Shown: positions 46,840-57,513 of the stretch, piece by piece
Layout: each line of letters begins with the position of its first letter
How positions within the stretch are numbered: the first letter of the stretch is position 1
Assembly (NCBI RefSeq): GCF_003050965.1
Contig: NZ_QAOU01000002.1
Span: 682,001 to 746,000, forward strand
Source: Nitrosospira sp. Nsp2
GTDB lineage: Bacteria; Pseudomonadota; Gammaproteobacteria; Burkholderiales; Nitrosomonadaceae
Reading direction: 5' to 3'
DNA: 64,000 nt
The notes under the pieces: model-generated
Databases searched by the model: none
What the model saw: only the letters and a program-made list of their open reading frames with translations
Told to the model about the DNA's origin: nothing
Program-made: the position numbers and the translations under genes

Positions 46840-49800
46840 TCAATGGGGCTGTGGAATGACTACTTTAGGGACGCTACTATCAGCTACATCAGGAAGCGGA
46901 TCGAAATAACGATATAACATCGGCACCACTACTTTCGTCATCACCGTGGCGGTTATCAAGCCGCAGATCACTACAATCGCAAGCGGCTTCTGCACCTCGG
47001 AGCCAAGGCCAGTCGCGATAAGGAACGGCGCCAGACCCAGAATCGTAGCCGCGGCGGTTATCAGAACCGGACGGAAACGTGCCTCGCAACTCGTTCTTAC
47101 TGCTTCGGCCACGCTTAATCCCTGCTCACGCAACTCCTTGATAAATGATATTAAGACCACTCCATTCAATATGGCGACGCCCCAGACCGCGATAAATCCC
47201 ACCGAAGCCGGAACCGACAGGTACTCCCCCGTAATGAATAATCCGATAACTCCTCCCACGGATGCGAATGGTAACGCCGTGAAAATAAGCAAGGCAAGCT
47301 TGACCGAATTAAACAACATGAACAACAGAAAAAAGATTGCGGCAAAAGTGATTGGCACAATAATGCCAAGAGTCGCCATGGCGCGCTCCATGTTCTGGAA
47401 TTGTCCACCCCACTCGAAGTAATAACCCGGAGGTAACTTAATCTCCTTCGCAGCCCGCTCCTGCAGTTCGGCGACGAACCCGCCTAGATCACGTTCATGC
47501 ACGTTGGCACCAACTACCACCCGCCGCTTGGCATATTCACGCGAAATGATCGCCGGTCCATCGATGACTTTGATATCCGCCACCGCGCTTAGCGGCACCA
47601 GTTGGCCGCCGCGTGCCAGCAAACTTCCGGCCGGGGCGCTGCCGGGCGGACGCAGCAGCAACTCTCGTATTGCCTCGACATCGTGACGGAATTTCTCGGG
47701 GAAACGCAGCAGTAGCGTAAAGCGGCGCTCGCCCTCGAAGACCTGGGATACCGCCTTCCCGCCTACTGCGGTTGCAATCAACTCGTTCACATCGGCAACA
47801 TTGAGGCCGTGCCGGGCAATGGCGCGGCGGTCGATATCGATGGTCAATTCCTGTTGGCCTGACAGGCGTTCGATGCGGAGGTCGCGCGCCCCACGCGTTG
47901 ATTTGACGATGCGTGCGACCTGTTCCGATAGCTTGCGCAACTCTTCCAGGTCATCGCCAAAAATCTTGACTGCGACCTGCGAGCGTACGCCCGTCACCAT
48001 CTCGTCCACCCGTTGCGCGATCGGCTGCGACAGGGCGATGTTCACGCCGGGCAGCACCTCCAGCGCCTTGCGGATATCCTCCTCGATCTCCTGCTGGGAT
48101 CGTCCCGATCCCTCCAGGTCGAGCGACGCAATCGGGTCGGACTCGTTCTGGGAGGCGGGGTCGGCAGGCGACTCGCCGCGGCCGAGCTTCGATACCACGC
48201 TCTGCACCCCTGGTATCGCGGCGATCAGTTTCATCGCTTCTGTTTCCAGGTCGATCGCTTCTTCGAGGGAGATCGATGGCACGCGGATAATGACCGGGGT
48301 TACCGCCCCCTCCCTCATGATGGGAATGAAGGATTTCCCCAGTAGGGGAAACAATCCAACGGCGAGTACAAGGGAGCCTATCGACACCAGCGCGGTACCC
48401 TTGGGATTCCTTAACGCTAAATAAAGCAAACGCAGGTAAAGAGTCTTCAGGATGGCAACAAGTTTAGTGTCTTCCTCGGCTCCACCTTTCAGCGCGTAGT
48501 CGCATAGCACGGGCGATAATAGTACCGAGACAACCAAAGCAACCAGCAAGGCGATGGAAATGGTCACGGCGAGCGGGCTGAACATCTTGCCCTCCATGCC
48601 CTGCAAAGACATCAGCGGCAGAAAGACCAGCACGATTATGATGATGCCATATATTACGGGCGCGCCCACTTCGGCTGCCGCCTTGGCAATTGTCTCGGCC
48701 TTCGGCTCGTCCTTGGGCGCATGGCTCAAGCGTAAAAAGATATTTTCCACTACCACTACCGTAGGATCTACCATCAGTCCGATGGCAATGGTCAGCCCCC
48801 CAAGCGACATGAGATTCGCGGGAATGCCGTAATAGTTCATTATCATGAAGGTAACCAAAGGCGTGATAATGAGCGTCGCACACACCACCAGGCTCACTCT
48901 CATATTGCCCAGGCAAATAACCATTACCAGAATGACGAAGACCAATGCCTCGATCAATACCTTGTATACCGAGTGCAACGCCGCATCCACCATTACGGTC
49001 CGGTCATAAAAAGGCACGATCTGGAGCCCGCCCGGTAACAGGCCGCGCTCGTTGACCTCGGCAACCTTTTCCTTTACCCGCCCGACTATATCCTTGGCAT
49101 TCCCGCCGCGCAGCATCATCACAATGCCGGTCACCGACTCGGTATAGCCATCCTTGATACTGGCTCCCAGTCGTACTTCTCCACCGAACTGCACCTCGGC
49201 CACGTCGCGCACGTAAACGGGCACCCCTTCGACCTCCTTAAGCACGATGTTGCGGATGTCGTCCAGTGAGCGGATCAGACCAACGCCGCGGATCAGGTAT
49301 TGCTCGGCGTGCAGTGGCAGGATGTTGCCGCTGGCATTGGCATTGTTGTTGGCCAGAGCCTGATCGACAGCAGCGAGCGTGAGGTCATAATGACGCAACC
49401 GGTTGGGGTCAACTAGCACCTGGTATTCCTTGACGTGGCCGCCAATGGAGTTGACTTCGGCTACGCCGCGGATCGAGCGCAGCATTGGCCGCACCACCCA
49501 GTCCTGGATCGTGCGCCGCGCCATCAGTTCCTCGAAGGTAAGCGCGCGCTTGCCGTCGTCCGGATGCTCGATCGTGTATTGGTATACCTCCCCCAGGCCC
49601 GTCGATACTGGTCCGAGGACCGGCGTGATACCCGGAAGCAGCCTGGACGATACCTCGATCAGGCGCTCCATTACCAGCTGGCGCGCAAAGAACACATCGG
49701 TCTGGTCGGTGAATACCAATGTGATCAGCGACAACCCGCTCTTGTTCATGGAACGCATCTCTACCAGTCCGGGCAAGCCCGTCATCGCAATTTCCACCGG

Positions 49801-50001
49801 CACGGTGATCAGCCGTTCGACCTCCTCCGGACTGCGGCCGACCGCCACGGTGGCGACCTGCACCTGTATGTTGGTCACATCGGGAAACGCATCGACGGAG
49901 AGATTCTGTGCGGCATAAATGCCGCCGGCGCACAGCGCAAGCGAAACCACCACCACTATCAGGCGCTGCCGGAGCATCAAGCGGACGATTGCGGCTAGCA
50001 T
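46840..50001 (-). CDS. czcA: Heavy-metal efflux RND pump, CusA/CzcA family
   Basis: A 1053-residue inner-membrane proton-driven pump with twelve membrane helices and two large periplasmic loops. DAFPDVTNIQVQV and GRSPEEVERLITVP near the N-terminus mark the heavy-metal RND subfamily. Helix 4 reads GLMVDPTVVVVEN, keeping one Asp and the Glu of the proton relay. This is not the CusA-type helix, so divalent metals (Co, Zn, Ni) are likelier than Cu/Ag, but the substrate is not proven. Last gene of a czcC-czcB-czcA operon, three bases after czcB. Confidence 0.93.
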   Translation of the reverse strand: MLAAIVRLMLRQRLIVVVVSLALCAGGIYAAQNLSVDAFPDVTNIQVQVATVAVGRSPEEVERLITVPVEIAMTGLPGLVEMRSMNKSGLSLITLVFTDQTDVFFARQLVMERLIEVSSRLLPGITPVLGPVSTGLGEVYQYTIEHPDDGKRALTFEELMARRTIQDWVVRPMLRSIRGVAEVNSIGGHVKEYQVLVDPNRLRHYDLTLAAVDQALANNNANASGNILPLHAEQYLIRGVGLIRSLDDIRNIVLKEVEGVPVYVRDVAEVQFGGEVRLGASIKDGYTESVTGIVMMLRGGNAKDIVGRVKEKVAEVNERGLLPGGLQIVPFYDRTVMVDAALHSVYKVLIEALVFVILVMVICLGNMRVSLVVCATLIITPLVTFMIMNYYGIPANLMSLGGLTIAIGLMVDPTVVVVENIFLRLSHAPKDEPKAETIAKAAAEVGAPVIYGIIIIVLVFLPLMSLQGMEGKMFSPLAVTISIALLVALVVSVLLSPVLCDYALKGGAEEDTKLVAILKTLYLRLLYLALRNPKGTALVSIGSLVLAVGLFPLLGKSFIPIMREGAVTPVIIRVPSISLEEAIDLETEAMKLIAAIPGVQSVVSKLGRGESPADPASQNESDPIASLDLEGSGRSQQEIEEDIRKALEVLPGVNIALSQPIAQRVDEMVTGVRSQVAVKIFGDDLEELRKLSEQVARIVKSTRGARDLRIERLSGQQELTIDIDRRAIARHGLNVADVNELIATAVGGKAVSQVFEGERRFTLLLRFPEKFRHDVEAIRELLLRPPGSAPAGSLLARGGQLVPLSAVADIKVIDGPAIISREYAKRRVVVGANVHERDLGGFVAELQERAAKEIKLPPGYYFEWGGQFQNMERAMATLGIIVPITFAAIFFLLFMLFNSVKLALLIFTALPFASVGGVIGLFITGEYLSVPASVGFIAVWGVAILNGVVLISFIKELREQGLSVAEAVRTSCEARFRPVLITAAATILGLAPFLIATGLGSEVQKPLAIVVICGLITATVMTKVVVPMLYRYFDPLPDVADSSVPKVVIPQPH

Positions 50002-50004
50002 GGA

Positions 50005-51177
50005 CTATTCCAGTTCCGCGAGCTTACGCTCGTTATCCAGGTGAAAGGCGCCATCCACCACAATGCTCTGCTCGGTAGTGAGGCCGCTCACGACGGGAAG
50101 CATATCCGCGACTTCGGGGCCCAGTTCGACGGGAACCCGCACGAAACGGTTGTTTCCTAGTGACAGGAAAACATAGTCCCGGTTCGCCTCGCGCACCACC
50201 GCGGTTACCGGCACCACAAGAGTTTTATGGAGATTATCGGTGATGTGCATATTGGCAAGCATGTCGGGTTTAAGTTTGCGCTGGGGATTTTCCACCATGG
50301 TACGCACCATCACCGTTCGGGTCATCGGATCCACCGTGTCAGACACGAATATGATCAGCCCGTCGAAAGTGATCTCGCCGAGCGCCGGCACATGAATTTC
50401 GACATGCTGGCCGATCCGAACATCGCGGGCGATTTGCTCCGGCACATCTCCCACCACCCAGACGGAAGAGAGGTCTGCCACCCCAAACAACTGGTCCGCT
50501 GGTTGCACGACTTGCCCAACGATCACGTTCCGAGCGATAACAATACCGCTTCGGGTGGAATTGATGGTAACGGAGGGCAGGATATGCCCCTGCTTTGCAA
50601 GATCTTTCAACACAGCGCTGTCTACGCCCAGCAAGCGTAACTGGTCCTTCGCCGCCTCCAGCTCGGCACGAGCAACCTCCAGTTCGGATTCGCGCCGTTC
50701 CACTTCCGCAACCGCAATCACATCGGCCGCCAGCAAATGGTGAGCGCGCTCCGCCGCTTTTTGCGTCAGCACCGTGCGCGAAAAAGCGCGCAAATAGGCC
50801 AGCTGTGCCTGCGTCAATTCAGGGCTGGTGATCCGGGCCAGCGGCGCACCGACCTTGACGTTGTCACCCAGCATAACGTACAAATCAATAATCCGGCCCG
50901 TTACATAGGACCCCACACGTACCAGCCTCTCCTCATCCACTTCCACGCGGCTTGGAACCTGTATTTTATCCGCGAGGTCAACCATGGTGGGATAGCCTAT
51001 TTTTATGCGTGGCGCCACCTCCGGTCTGACCGTGATGGCGTTTACATCCTTTGCTTTCTCGTCACCTTGCTGTACCGCTTTTTTTTCGGCAGAGCCGGAC
51101 GACTCGCCTTTATCGCACGCCGCCACGAGCAACACGGCAATTACAACGGAACCCATGATCGACAGCATACGTTTCAT
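50005..51177 (-). CDS. czcB: RND efflux periplasmic adaptor (CzcB-like)
   Basis: A 390-residue membrane-fusion protein that links the pump to the outer-membrane channel. It is a lipoprotein (lipobox LLVAACDKG, Cys at about residue 21). The barrel-sandwich, coiled-coil hairpin (about 125-180) and beta-barrel follow in the usual order, with the TSPELTQAQ and LSSVWVVGDVPE segments typical of Cus/CzcB adaptors. Its ATG overlaps the czcC stop. Confidence 0.92.
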   Translation of the reverse strand: MKRMLSIMGSVVIAVLLVAACDKGESSGSAEKKAVQQGDEKAKDVNAITVRPEVAPRIKIGYPTMVDLADKIQVPSRVEVDEERLVRVGSYVTGRIIDLYVMLGDNVKVGAPLARITSPELTQAQLAYLRAFSRTVLTQKAAERAHHLLAADVIAVAEVERRESELEVARAELEAAKDQLRLLGVDSAVLKDLAKQGHILPSVTINSTRSGIVIARNVIVGQVVQPADQLFGVADLSSVWVVGDVPEQIARDVRIGQHVEIHVPALGEITFDGLIIFVSDTVDPMTRTVMVRTMVENPQRKLKPDMLANMHITDNLHKTLVVPVTAVVREANRDYVFLSLGNNRFVRVPVELGPEVADMLPVVSGLTTEQSIVVDGAFHLDNERKLAELE

Positions 51178-52706
51178 TCGGCGGCTTGCTCCCTCGGGTA
51201 ATGTGCGCGCAGCCGGTCGATTTCAGCAGCAGCCGCTTGTAAATCAAAACGTGCCTGCAAAGAGTCCATAAGTATCCCTCGCAGCACGCGCTGGGTATCG
51301 AGCACATCAATCAGCCCACGCTCACCAAAGCGATAAGCCGCCTGGGCAACACGCAACGCGTTCTCCGCTTCCTTGATAATTCCGCCCTCGAACATTTCAA
51401 CCCTGCGCCGCGCAATCTGCAGGGCCTGCCATGCACCTTCAAGCAGCTGGCCTATCTCGTAGCGCCGGTATTCCAGCGTTTGCCGTACGCGTGCCGAATC
51501 CGCTACAGCCGCGTCGATCTCACCACGGCGGCGATAAAATAACGGAACAGTAATGTGGAACCCAGCGGTGTTCGACGTGTACTGGGCTTCCTGAAAATTG
51601 CTGAGCAGAATTTGCACGGAAGGAAACACGGTAGCGCGTTCCTGATTAATACGCAGGCGCGCACGATTCTCCTCGGCCTCCAGGCGCACTACTTCCGGGT
51701 TGATGGTAGGGACTTCCTGCCGCAAATCCTCAAGGGTAGGCAAAATGACCGGATCGAACAAGGATGCGTTGATTACAAAATCGGGTTTCAAGGCGCCCGC
51801 GGTGAACTGCATCAACGCGACGCGCGCACGCAATGCGTTCAACTCTGCGGCCTCCTTGCGGCTGGCCGCATTCAACACTTCTGCGTCGGCTCTGATAAGC
51901 TCGAAGCGCGCAGTTTCGCCGACGCCCACGCCCACCTTGATGCGCCGCCTCACCTCCTCCATCAGGTTGAAAATGCTGCCTTCCATCCGCGCTACTTCCT
52001 GCCGCAGCACCAGTTCATAGGCACGCACCCGCAACTGTGCCGCCAGATCCGCCTGTACCTGCTGGAAGCTGGCCTCGCTGACCTCGATCCCCGCCTCCGC
52101 TGCCCCGATACGGGCATTCCGCAGGAAGGGGTTCTCGATGTGCTGCAACAGGGTAACGGCACGATGATTCGTGGCCGGCAGGGCCTGTGGAATTCGCGCG
52201 TGCTGAGGTCCGCCGGTCACAATAACTTCCGGGTTGGGGTAGGCGGCAGCCCCGATTACGCCCGCCTCGGCCATGTTTATCTGCGATCGCGCCGCGCGCA
52301 CCAGTCCGTTGGCCTCCAGCCCCAGCCGTTGTAGATCCTCGATGGAAAGCGCCCCCGGCGGGGGCGCCGAAGCGGCCGCTGAAGGTATGGTTACCGACGG
52401 AATCGTATCAAAAGGCATCCTCCCAGGAGGCGCAGGTGCCGGAGCCCCCGGGAGGGAAAGTGGCGCCACTGGGGGTGTCGTGGCTGGGGTTCCCGAAGTA
52501 GAGGGGGGAGCTACATCCGGCGCCTCAAGCGGAGGCGGCGTTATTGAAGGTGGCGCAGGAAGCTCCGGAGCAGTGCGCGCTGGCCCGAAAGTTGGCGGCG
52601 GCGATGTAATGACAGGTACGTTTGCAGGATTTTGAGCTAGGATGGCAGTGGAAGAAACGGCAAGAAACAGGCTCAGCAGGAAGCGAAAAATGGGCGATAT
52701 ATGCAT
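51174..52706 (-). CDS. czcC: Outer-membrane efflux channel (TolC/CzcC family) with Pro-rich N-terminus
   Basis: A 510-residue outer-membrane factor. After a signal peptide ending in AILAQ (about residue 24) there are roughly 95 residues extremely rich in Pro, Ala and Thr, then the OEP coiled-coil/barrel domain from about residue 120 (two repeats of the family). Usual CzcC lengths are about 415-450, so the extra linker explains the size. First gene of the metal-efflux operon; nhaR is divergent 251 bp away. Confidence 0.88.
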   Translation of the reverse strand: MHISPIFRFLLSLFLAVSSTAILAQNPANVPVITSPPPTFGPARTAPELPAPPSITPPPLEAPDVAPPSTSGTPATTPPVAPLSLPGAPAPAPPGRMPFDTIPSVTIPSAAASAPPPGALSIEDLQRLGLEANGLVRAARSQINMAEAGVIGAAAYPNPEVIVTGGPQHARIPQALPATNHRAVTLLQHIENPFLRNARIGAAEAGIEVSEASFQQVQADLAAQLRVRAYELVLRQEVARMEGSIFNLMEEVRRRIKVGVGVGETARFELIRADAEVLNAASRKEAAELNALRARVALMQFTAGALKPDFVINASLFDPVILPTLEDLRQEVPTINPEVVRLEAEENRARLRINQERATVFPSVQILLSNFQEAQYTSNTAGFHITVPLFYRRRGEIDAAVADSARVRQTLEYRRYEIGQLLEGAWQALQIARRRVEMFEGGIIKEAENALRVAQAAYRFGERGLIDVLDTQRVLRGILMDSLQARFDLQAAAAEIDRLRAHYPREQAAE

Positions 52707-52957
52707 CTACTACCCTTGTTGTTTCCGAGAAATTAACCCCCCTTCCGCTGCCGATGACGAATTGCTCAAATAGCTGATACACCGGGGAGAGGGTAACGAA
52801 GAACTTGCCGCTTTATTTTCAAAATAGGAAATTTCAATACGAGGCAACTTAATGTATAGCTCAGTCTAGAGTAAAATTTGCATCAATAAAAGTAGTATCT
52901 CTCTGATAACATCATCGGGATTTACGAAGTATTATCGCATCTTTTATCGGCATCAGG

Positions 52958-53872
52958 ATGCTTAACTATAAACAGTTACACTATTTTTGGGCAGTCGCCA
53001 AGGCCGGAAGCATCGTCCGGGCAAGCGAGCGGCTGAACCTTACACCGCAGACCCTGAGCGGACAGATCGGATTGCTGGAAGAGACGCTGGGCGTCGCGCT
53101 GTTTTTGCGGGTTGGAAGGCGGCTTGAATTGACCGAAACCGGCAGGCTTGCGCTCACCTACGCCGATGAGGTCTTCCAGATTGGCAACGAACTGGAGGAA
53201 GCGTTGCGCAGCCGACCTGAAAGTGTGTCGAGACAATTCCGCGTGGGCGTCGATGATGCCGTGCCCAAATCTATTGCATACCGGCTGTTAAGCCCCGCCA
53301 CGGCGCTGACGGAACCGGTCCGCCTGGTATGCCGGGAAGACAAGCTTGTGCGTCTGACAGTGGAGCTGGCGATCCAGCGGCTGGACATGATCCTGGCGGA
53401 CCGGCCGATGCCCGCCGGGACGAATGTAAAAGGCTACAATCACAAACTTGGGGACTGCGGCATCACCTTTTTCGCCGAACCCAGGCTTGCAGCGCAGCTG
53501 ACACAACCCTGGCCGCGGGTCCTCGATGCAGCGCCCTTGCTGATTCCCGGCAAGGAGGCCGCCGTGCGAGAACCGCTGATGCGCTGGCTGGACATACGTC
53601 AGTTACGGCCGCGCATCGTGGGAGAGTTTGACGATAGCGCGCTAATGCAAGCTTTCGGCCAGGCCGGCATCGGCGTTTTTATCGCCCCATCGGTAATAGC
53701 CGACGAGGTTCAGCGCGAACACGGCGTGACCGCTATAGGCCAGACCGACGAGGTGACCGAGCAGTTCTACGCCATTTCGCTTGAGCGACGGTTGACGCAC
53801 CCCGCCGTCGTCGCGATCAACGACACCGCGCATCGGGAACTCTTCAGGGGCGCCGCTCCGCTTGCTTCTTAG
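52958..53872 (+). CDS. nhaR: LysR-type transcriptional activator NhaR
   Basis: A 304-residue regulator. The start [18 protein letters not shown] and [15 protein letters not shown] helix-turn-helix match NhaR, which activates Na+/H+ antiporter and stress genes in enterobacteria. Here no nhaA is beside it; it is divergent from the metal efflux operon, so control of that operon is possible. Its TAG stop shares bases with the TAA stop of convergent htpG (53869-53872). Confidence 0.87.
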   Translation: MLNYKQLHYFWAVAKAGSIVRASERLNLTPQTLSGQIGLLEETLGVALFLRVGRRLELTETGRLALTYADEVFQIGNELEEALRSRPESVSRQFRVGVDDAVPKSIAYRLLSPATALTEPVRLVCREDKLVRLTVELAIQRLDMILADRPMPAGTNVKGYNHKLGDCGITFFAEPRLAAQLTQPWPRVLDAAPLLIPGKEAAVREPLMRWLDIRQLRPRIVGEFDDSALMQAFGQAGIGVFIAPSVIADEVQREHGVTAIGQTDEVTEQFYAISLERRLTHPAVVAINDTAHRELFRGAAPLAS

Positions 53873-55806
53873 CCGCCCTGCTGCCCGCCCGATCCGCCAG
53901 AACTGGCCAAAAAGAGCTCATTTATTCGCTTTACGAAACTTGCAGGATCTTCAAGCTGACCGCCTTCGGCCAATAATGCCTGGTCGAAAAGAACATGGCT
54001 CCAGTCATCGAAGCGCGCCTCTTCCGATTTGAGGCGCTGAATCATGGGATGATAAGGATTAATTTCCATTATCGGCTTGGCATGGCTCACTTTTTGTCCC
54101 GCCGACTTAAGCAGGCGCTCCAGATTCCCGCTCATGTCATGATTATCCGCAACCAGGCAAGCGGGAGATTCCGTCAGGCGTAGGGTCACGCGTACTTCCT
54201 TGACGCTCTCGCCAAGCACATGCTTGATTTTCTCCGTCAGTTCCTTGTATTCATCCGCTTCTTTCTCCTGCTCCTTTTTCTCCGCTTCGTCCTCCAGTTG
54301 GCCGAGGTCCAGGCTGCCTTTAGCGACGGATTGCAGGTGCTTAGCCTCGAATTCGGTCAAATTCGCCGCAAGCCATTCGTCCACCCGATCGGATAGCAAC
54401 AGCACCTCGATACCCTTCTTGCGGAAAACTTCCAGGTGCGGACTGTTTCTGGCAGCCTTCAGAGTCTCAGCTGTCACATAATAAATTTTTTCCTGCCCTT
54501 CCTTCATTCGGCCGACGTAATCAGCCAGCGACTCGGTTTGCTCGTCTGAGGCGGAATGGGTGGTGACGAAACGCAGCAACTTGGCGATCCTTTCGCGGTT
54601 AGCGAAATCCTCCGCCACTCCCTCCTTGACAACCTGCCCAAACTCCTTCCAGAACGTTTTGAATTTGGCCTTTTCCTCCTCCTGCTCGCTTTGCGCCATG
54701 TCGTCTAGCAGTCCCAGCACTTTTTTTACCGCGCCGGCGCGTATCGCTTCAATGTCTTTCGACTCCTGCAGTATCTCGCGGGAAACATTCAGCGGCAGAT
54801 CATTGGAATCGATCACACCGCGCACGAAGCGCAGATAATTCGGCAGCAACTGTTTCGCGTCATCCATTATGAATACTCGCCGCACATAGAGCTTTATGCC
54901 GTGGCGCGATTCGCGATCGTATAAATCGAACGGGGCACGGGATGGAATGTAGAGCAGTTGCGTATATTCCTGCTTACCCTCTACCCTCGCGTGCACATAG
55001 GCGAGAGGGGGCTCGAAATCATGCGCGACGTGTTTATAGAACTCCTCATATTGCTCGCGCGTCACTTCGCTTTTAGGCCGCGCCCACAGCGCGCTCGCCT
55101 GGTTTACCGTCTCGTCCTCCTCGGTAATTACGTTTTCGTTTTTTTCCTGAGACCACTCATCTTTTTTCATCACGATGGGAAGCGTAATGTGGTCTGAATA
55201 CTTCCGGATGATGGAACGCAGACGCCAGCCGTTCAAAAGATCGTCCTCGCCTTCGCGCAGATGGAGGACGACTTGCGTGCCCCGATCTGTTTTCTCCACT
55301 GTCTCAAGCGTATAATCGCCTTCTCCGGCTGATTCCCAGCGAACGCCGTGTTCGTGAGTCAAGCCGGCGCGGCGCGTGATAAGCGTTACCTTGTCCGCGA
55401 CGATGAATGCGGAGTAAAAACCTACACCGAACTGGCCTATCAAGTGCGCATCCTTGGCCTGATCGCCCGTCAATGAACCGAAGAATTCGCGCGTGCCGGA
55501 TTTGGCGATGGTGCCAATGTGGTCTATGACCTCTTGCCGGGACATGCCGATTCCGTTGTCTGCGACGGTAATGGTGCGAGCGGCGGCGTCATAGCTCACG
55601 CGAATCTTGAGATCAGAGTCGGACTCATAGAGGGCCCCATCGGTTAATCCTTCAAAGCGTAGTTTATCGGCGGCATCCGATGCATTGGAAATCAGTTCGC
55701 GCAAAAATATTTCCTTGTTACTATACAAGGAATGAATCATAAGGTTGAGCAACTGCTTGACTTCAGTCTGAAAACTAAGATGTTCCTTGGTAGCTGTGGC
55801 TTGCAT
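53869..55806 (-). CDS. htpG: Chaperone protein HtpG (Hsp90)
   Basis: A 645-residue cytosolic Hsp90. GHKL ATPase motifs [28 protein letters not shown] and [11 protein letters not shown] in the N-domain, then middle and C-terminal dimer domains. AGGAGAG precedes the ATG. A heat-shock-type promoter lies 28-56 bases upstream. It is monocistronic and convergent with nhaR. Confidence 0.97.
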   Translation of the reverse strand: MQATATKEHLSFQTEVKQLLNLMIHSLYSNKEIFLRELISNASDAADKLRFEGLTDGALYESDSDLKIRVSYDAAARTITVADNGIGMSRQEVIDHIGTIAKSGTREFFGSLTGDQAKDAHLIGQFGVGFYSAFIVADKVTLITRRAGLTHEHGVRWESAGEGDYTLETVEKTDRGTQVVLHLREGEDDLLNGWRLRSIIRKYSDHITLPIVMKKDEWSQEKNENVITEEDETVNQASALWARPKSEVTREQYEEFYKHVAHDFEPPLAYVHARVEGKQEYTQLLYIPSRAPFDLYDRESRHGIKLYVRRVFIMDDAKQLLPNYLRFVRGVIDSNDLPLNVSREILQESKDIEAIRAGAVKKVLGLLDDMAQSEQEEEKAKFKTFWKEFGQVVKEGVAEDFANRERIAKLLRFVTTHSASDEQTESLADYVGRMKEGQEKIYYVTAETLKAARNSPHLEVFRKKGIEVLLLSDRVDEWLAANLTEFEAKHLQSVAKGSLDLGQLEDEAEKKEQEKEADEYKELTEKIKHVLGESVKEVRVTLRLTESPACLVADNHDMSGNLERLLKSAGQKVSHAKPIMEINPYHPMIQRLKSEEARFDDWSHVLFDQALLAEGGQLEDPASFVKRINELFLASSGGSGGQQGG

Positions 55807-55833
55807 GGTTCTCTCCTAAAAAAATGCAAGAGA

Positions 55834-55862
55834 ATAATGAGGGCGGGTTGTAAATTTTCAAG
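55834..55862 (-). promoter_or_regulatory. Sigma-32-like heat shock promoter of htpG
   Basis: On the minus strand, CTTGAAA (55862-55856), 12 bases, CCCTCATTAT (55843-55834). This is close to the RpoH consensus CTTGAAA-N(11-16)-CCCCATNT, and htpG is a classic RpoH target. Confidence 0.7.
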
Positions 55863-55960
55863 TTGCGCAGCCATATAAAAACGACAGCTAATTAAAGACA
55901 GGCTGAAATCCGTTCTGCTGCGATGAGTTTTTCATAGTCCCAATATCAGGAGCCGAAGCG

Positions 55961-57064
55961 ATGCCAATCGTGAAAACTTTGACTGGTTTCACAATCTTAT
56001 CGCTGTTCTGTTTCGGCGTGCCAGCTGCCGCGCAAGACAGCGCCCTGCCGCTGGACAAGATCAAACTGCCCCCGGGCTTTTCAATTGACGTCTGGGCCCA
56101 GGTACCCAATGCGCGCGGCCTAACCCTGGGGAAAAATGGAACGGTATTCGCAGGATCCGCGTCCGAAGGCAACGTGTACGCCATCACCGATACGGGAAAG
56201 GCGCGCGACGTAAGAGTCGTTGCCAGCGGACTCAGCATGCCTATCGGGGTGGCTTTCAGGGACGGCGCGCTATATGTCTCCGCAATCAACAGAATCCTGC
56301 GTTTTGATGACATAGAAACAAAACCCGGCCAGTCCGTAAAGCCGACGGTAGTGACCGATACTTATCCCAGCGAGAAACATCACGGCGGAAAATATATCGG
56401 GTTTGGCCCGGACAACCTGTTATACGTGGCGGTGGGCGTGCCCTGCAATATCTGTGAACCGGCGGACAGTTTTGCGTTGATCTCGCGCATCAGGCCGGAT
56501 GGTACAGGTTATGAAGTGTTCGCAAGGGGCGTGCGCAATTCGGTGGGTTTCGACTGGCATCCGGCGACAAAGGAATTATGGTTCACGGATAATGGCCGGG
56601 ACTGGATGGGCGACAATCTTCCGCCTGACGAACTCAACCACGCGCCGCGCAAGGATATGCACTTTGGGTACCCTTATTGCCATGCCGATATCCCGGACCC
56701 CAAGTATGGGGCCAAGCGGGATTGCGGCAAGCTTACCCCGCCGGTGGCCAAATTCGAACCGCATGTCGCGCCGCTAGGCATGCGCTTCTATACCGGAAGC
56801 ATGTTCCCGGCGGAGTACCGCAACAGTATTTTCGTCGCCGAACACGGCTCGTGGAATCGCCGCAACAAGATCGGCTATCGCCTCCGGGTGGTAAAGCTGA
56901 AGAACAACAAGGTAGTCAAGCAGGAGGTGTTCGCAGAAGGCTGGCTAGAACAGGAAAACGCCTGGGGCAGACCGGTCGATATGCTCGTCATGCCGGACGG
57001 CGCATTGCTCGTTTCCGATGATTTTGCCGGGGTAATTTATCGGATCAGCTACAGAAAGCCTTAA
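55961..57064 (+). CDS. PQQ-type sugar (sorbosone) dehydrogenase family protein, exported
   Basis: A 367-residue periplasmic beta-propeller. Signal peptide to about residue 24 (VPAAAQ), then repeated blade strands; motifs LPPGFSIDVWAQ, GLSMPIGVAF, KHHGGKYIGFGPDN, ARGVRNSVGFDWHP and WFTDNGRDWMGDN are typical of the soluble glucose/sorbosone dehydrogenase family, whose members use PQQ or are of unknown activity. GGAGCC precedes the ATG. No PQQ synthesis genes are nearby. The last codons, VIYRISYRKP, recur in degraded form at about 58739-58769. Confidence 0.85.
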   Translation: MPIVKTLTGFTILSLFCFGVPAAAQDSALPLDKIKLPPGFSIDVWAQVPNARGLTLGKNGTVFAGSASEGNVYAITDTGKARDVRVVASGLSMPIGVAFRDGALYVSAINRILRFDDIETKPGQSVKPTVVTDTYPSEKHHGGKYIGFGPDNLLYVAVGVPCNICEPADSFALISRIRPDGTGYEVFARGVRNSVGFDWHPATKELWFTDNGRDWMGDNLPPDELNHAPRKDMHFGYPYCHADIPDPKYGAKRDCGKLTPPVAKFEPHVAPLGMRFYTGSMFPAEYRNSIFVAEHGSWNRRNKIGYRLRVVKLKNNKVVKQEVFAEGWLEQENAWGRPVDMLVMPDGALLVSDDFAGVIYRISYRKP

Positions 57065-57513
57065 CAGGGACGGATAGGCCTTTAGTAAACAACGGACCGC
57101 AATCGCGGGCATGTGTGGGCGGAGTAATTACGGATACATTCGAGCCCTGTCAGGACGTCGATGTCTCGGACCGAGACATCGCAGATAGCCAGGTTTCCCG
57201 GTCACGCCGCTTAACGTTTGAGGGTCAGCCGTTGTTGGCCATCTGAACTGCGCGAAGTTCAAACATTAGGCGCTCGCCTGCCGGGGTAGCGGACCAAAAC
57301 AAAACTCCCTCGAAGATCGCCTTGCGTACAGACCGATGGGAAGAAGCGGTGTAGCGCAATCCAACCACGGATCACGGCAAACTGCCGGGCTTCAGAACTC
57401 CTTATGAGATATTCTTCGGATCGTGGCTGAGCTATACTAGGCAACCAAGAGTTGTTACACTTCGGACCTGCGTCCACGCCATATTATTGATGATTTTGAA
57501 AGAGGAAGAATTA
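57065..57513. other. Intergenic region with a perfect 23-base dyad
   Basis: 449 bp with no convincing gene. CGATGTCTCGG-A-CCGAGACATCG (57159-57169, 57171-57181) is a perfect dyad around one base, about 95 bp after the dehydrogenase stop and about 330 bp before the next gene. It lacks a following T-run, so an operator or a small repeat element is as likely as a terminator. Confidence 0.5.
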
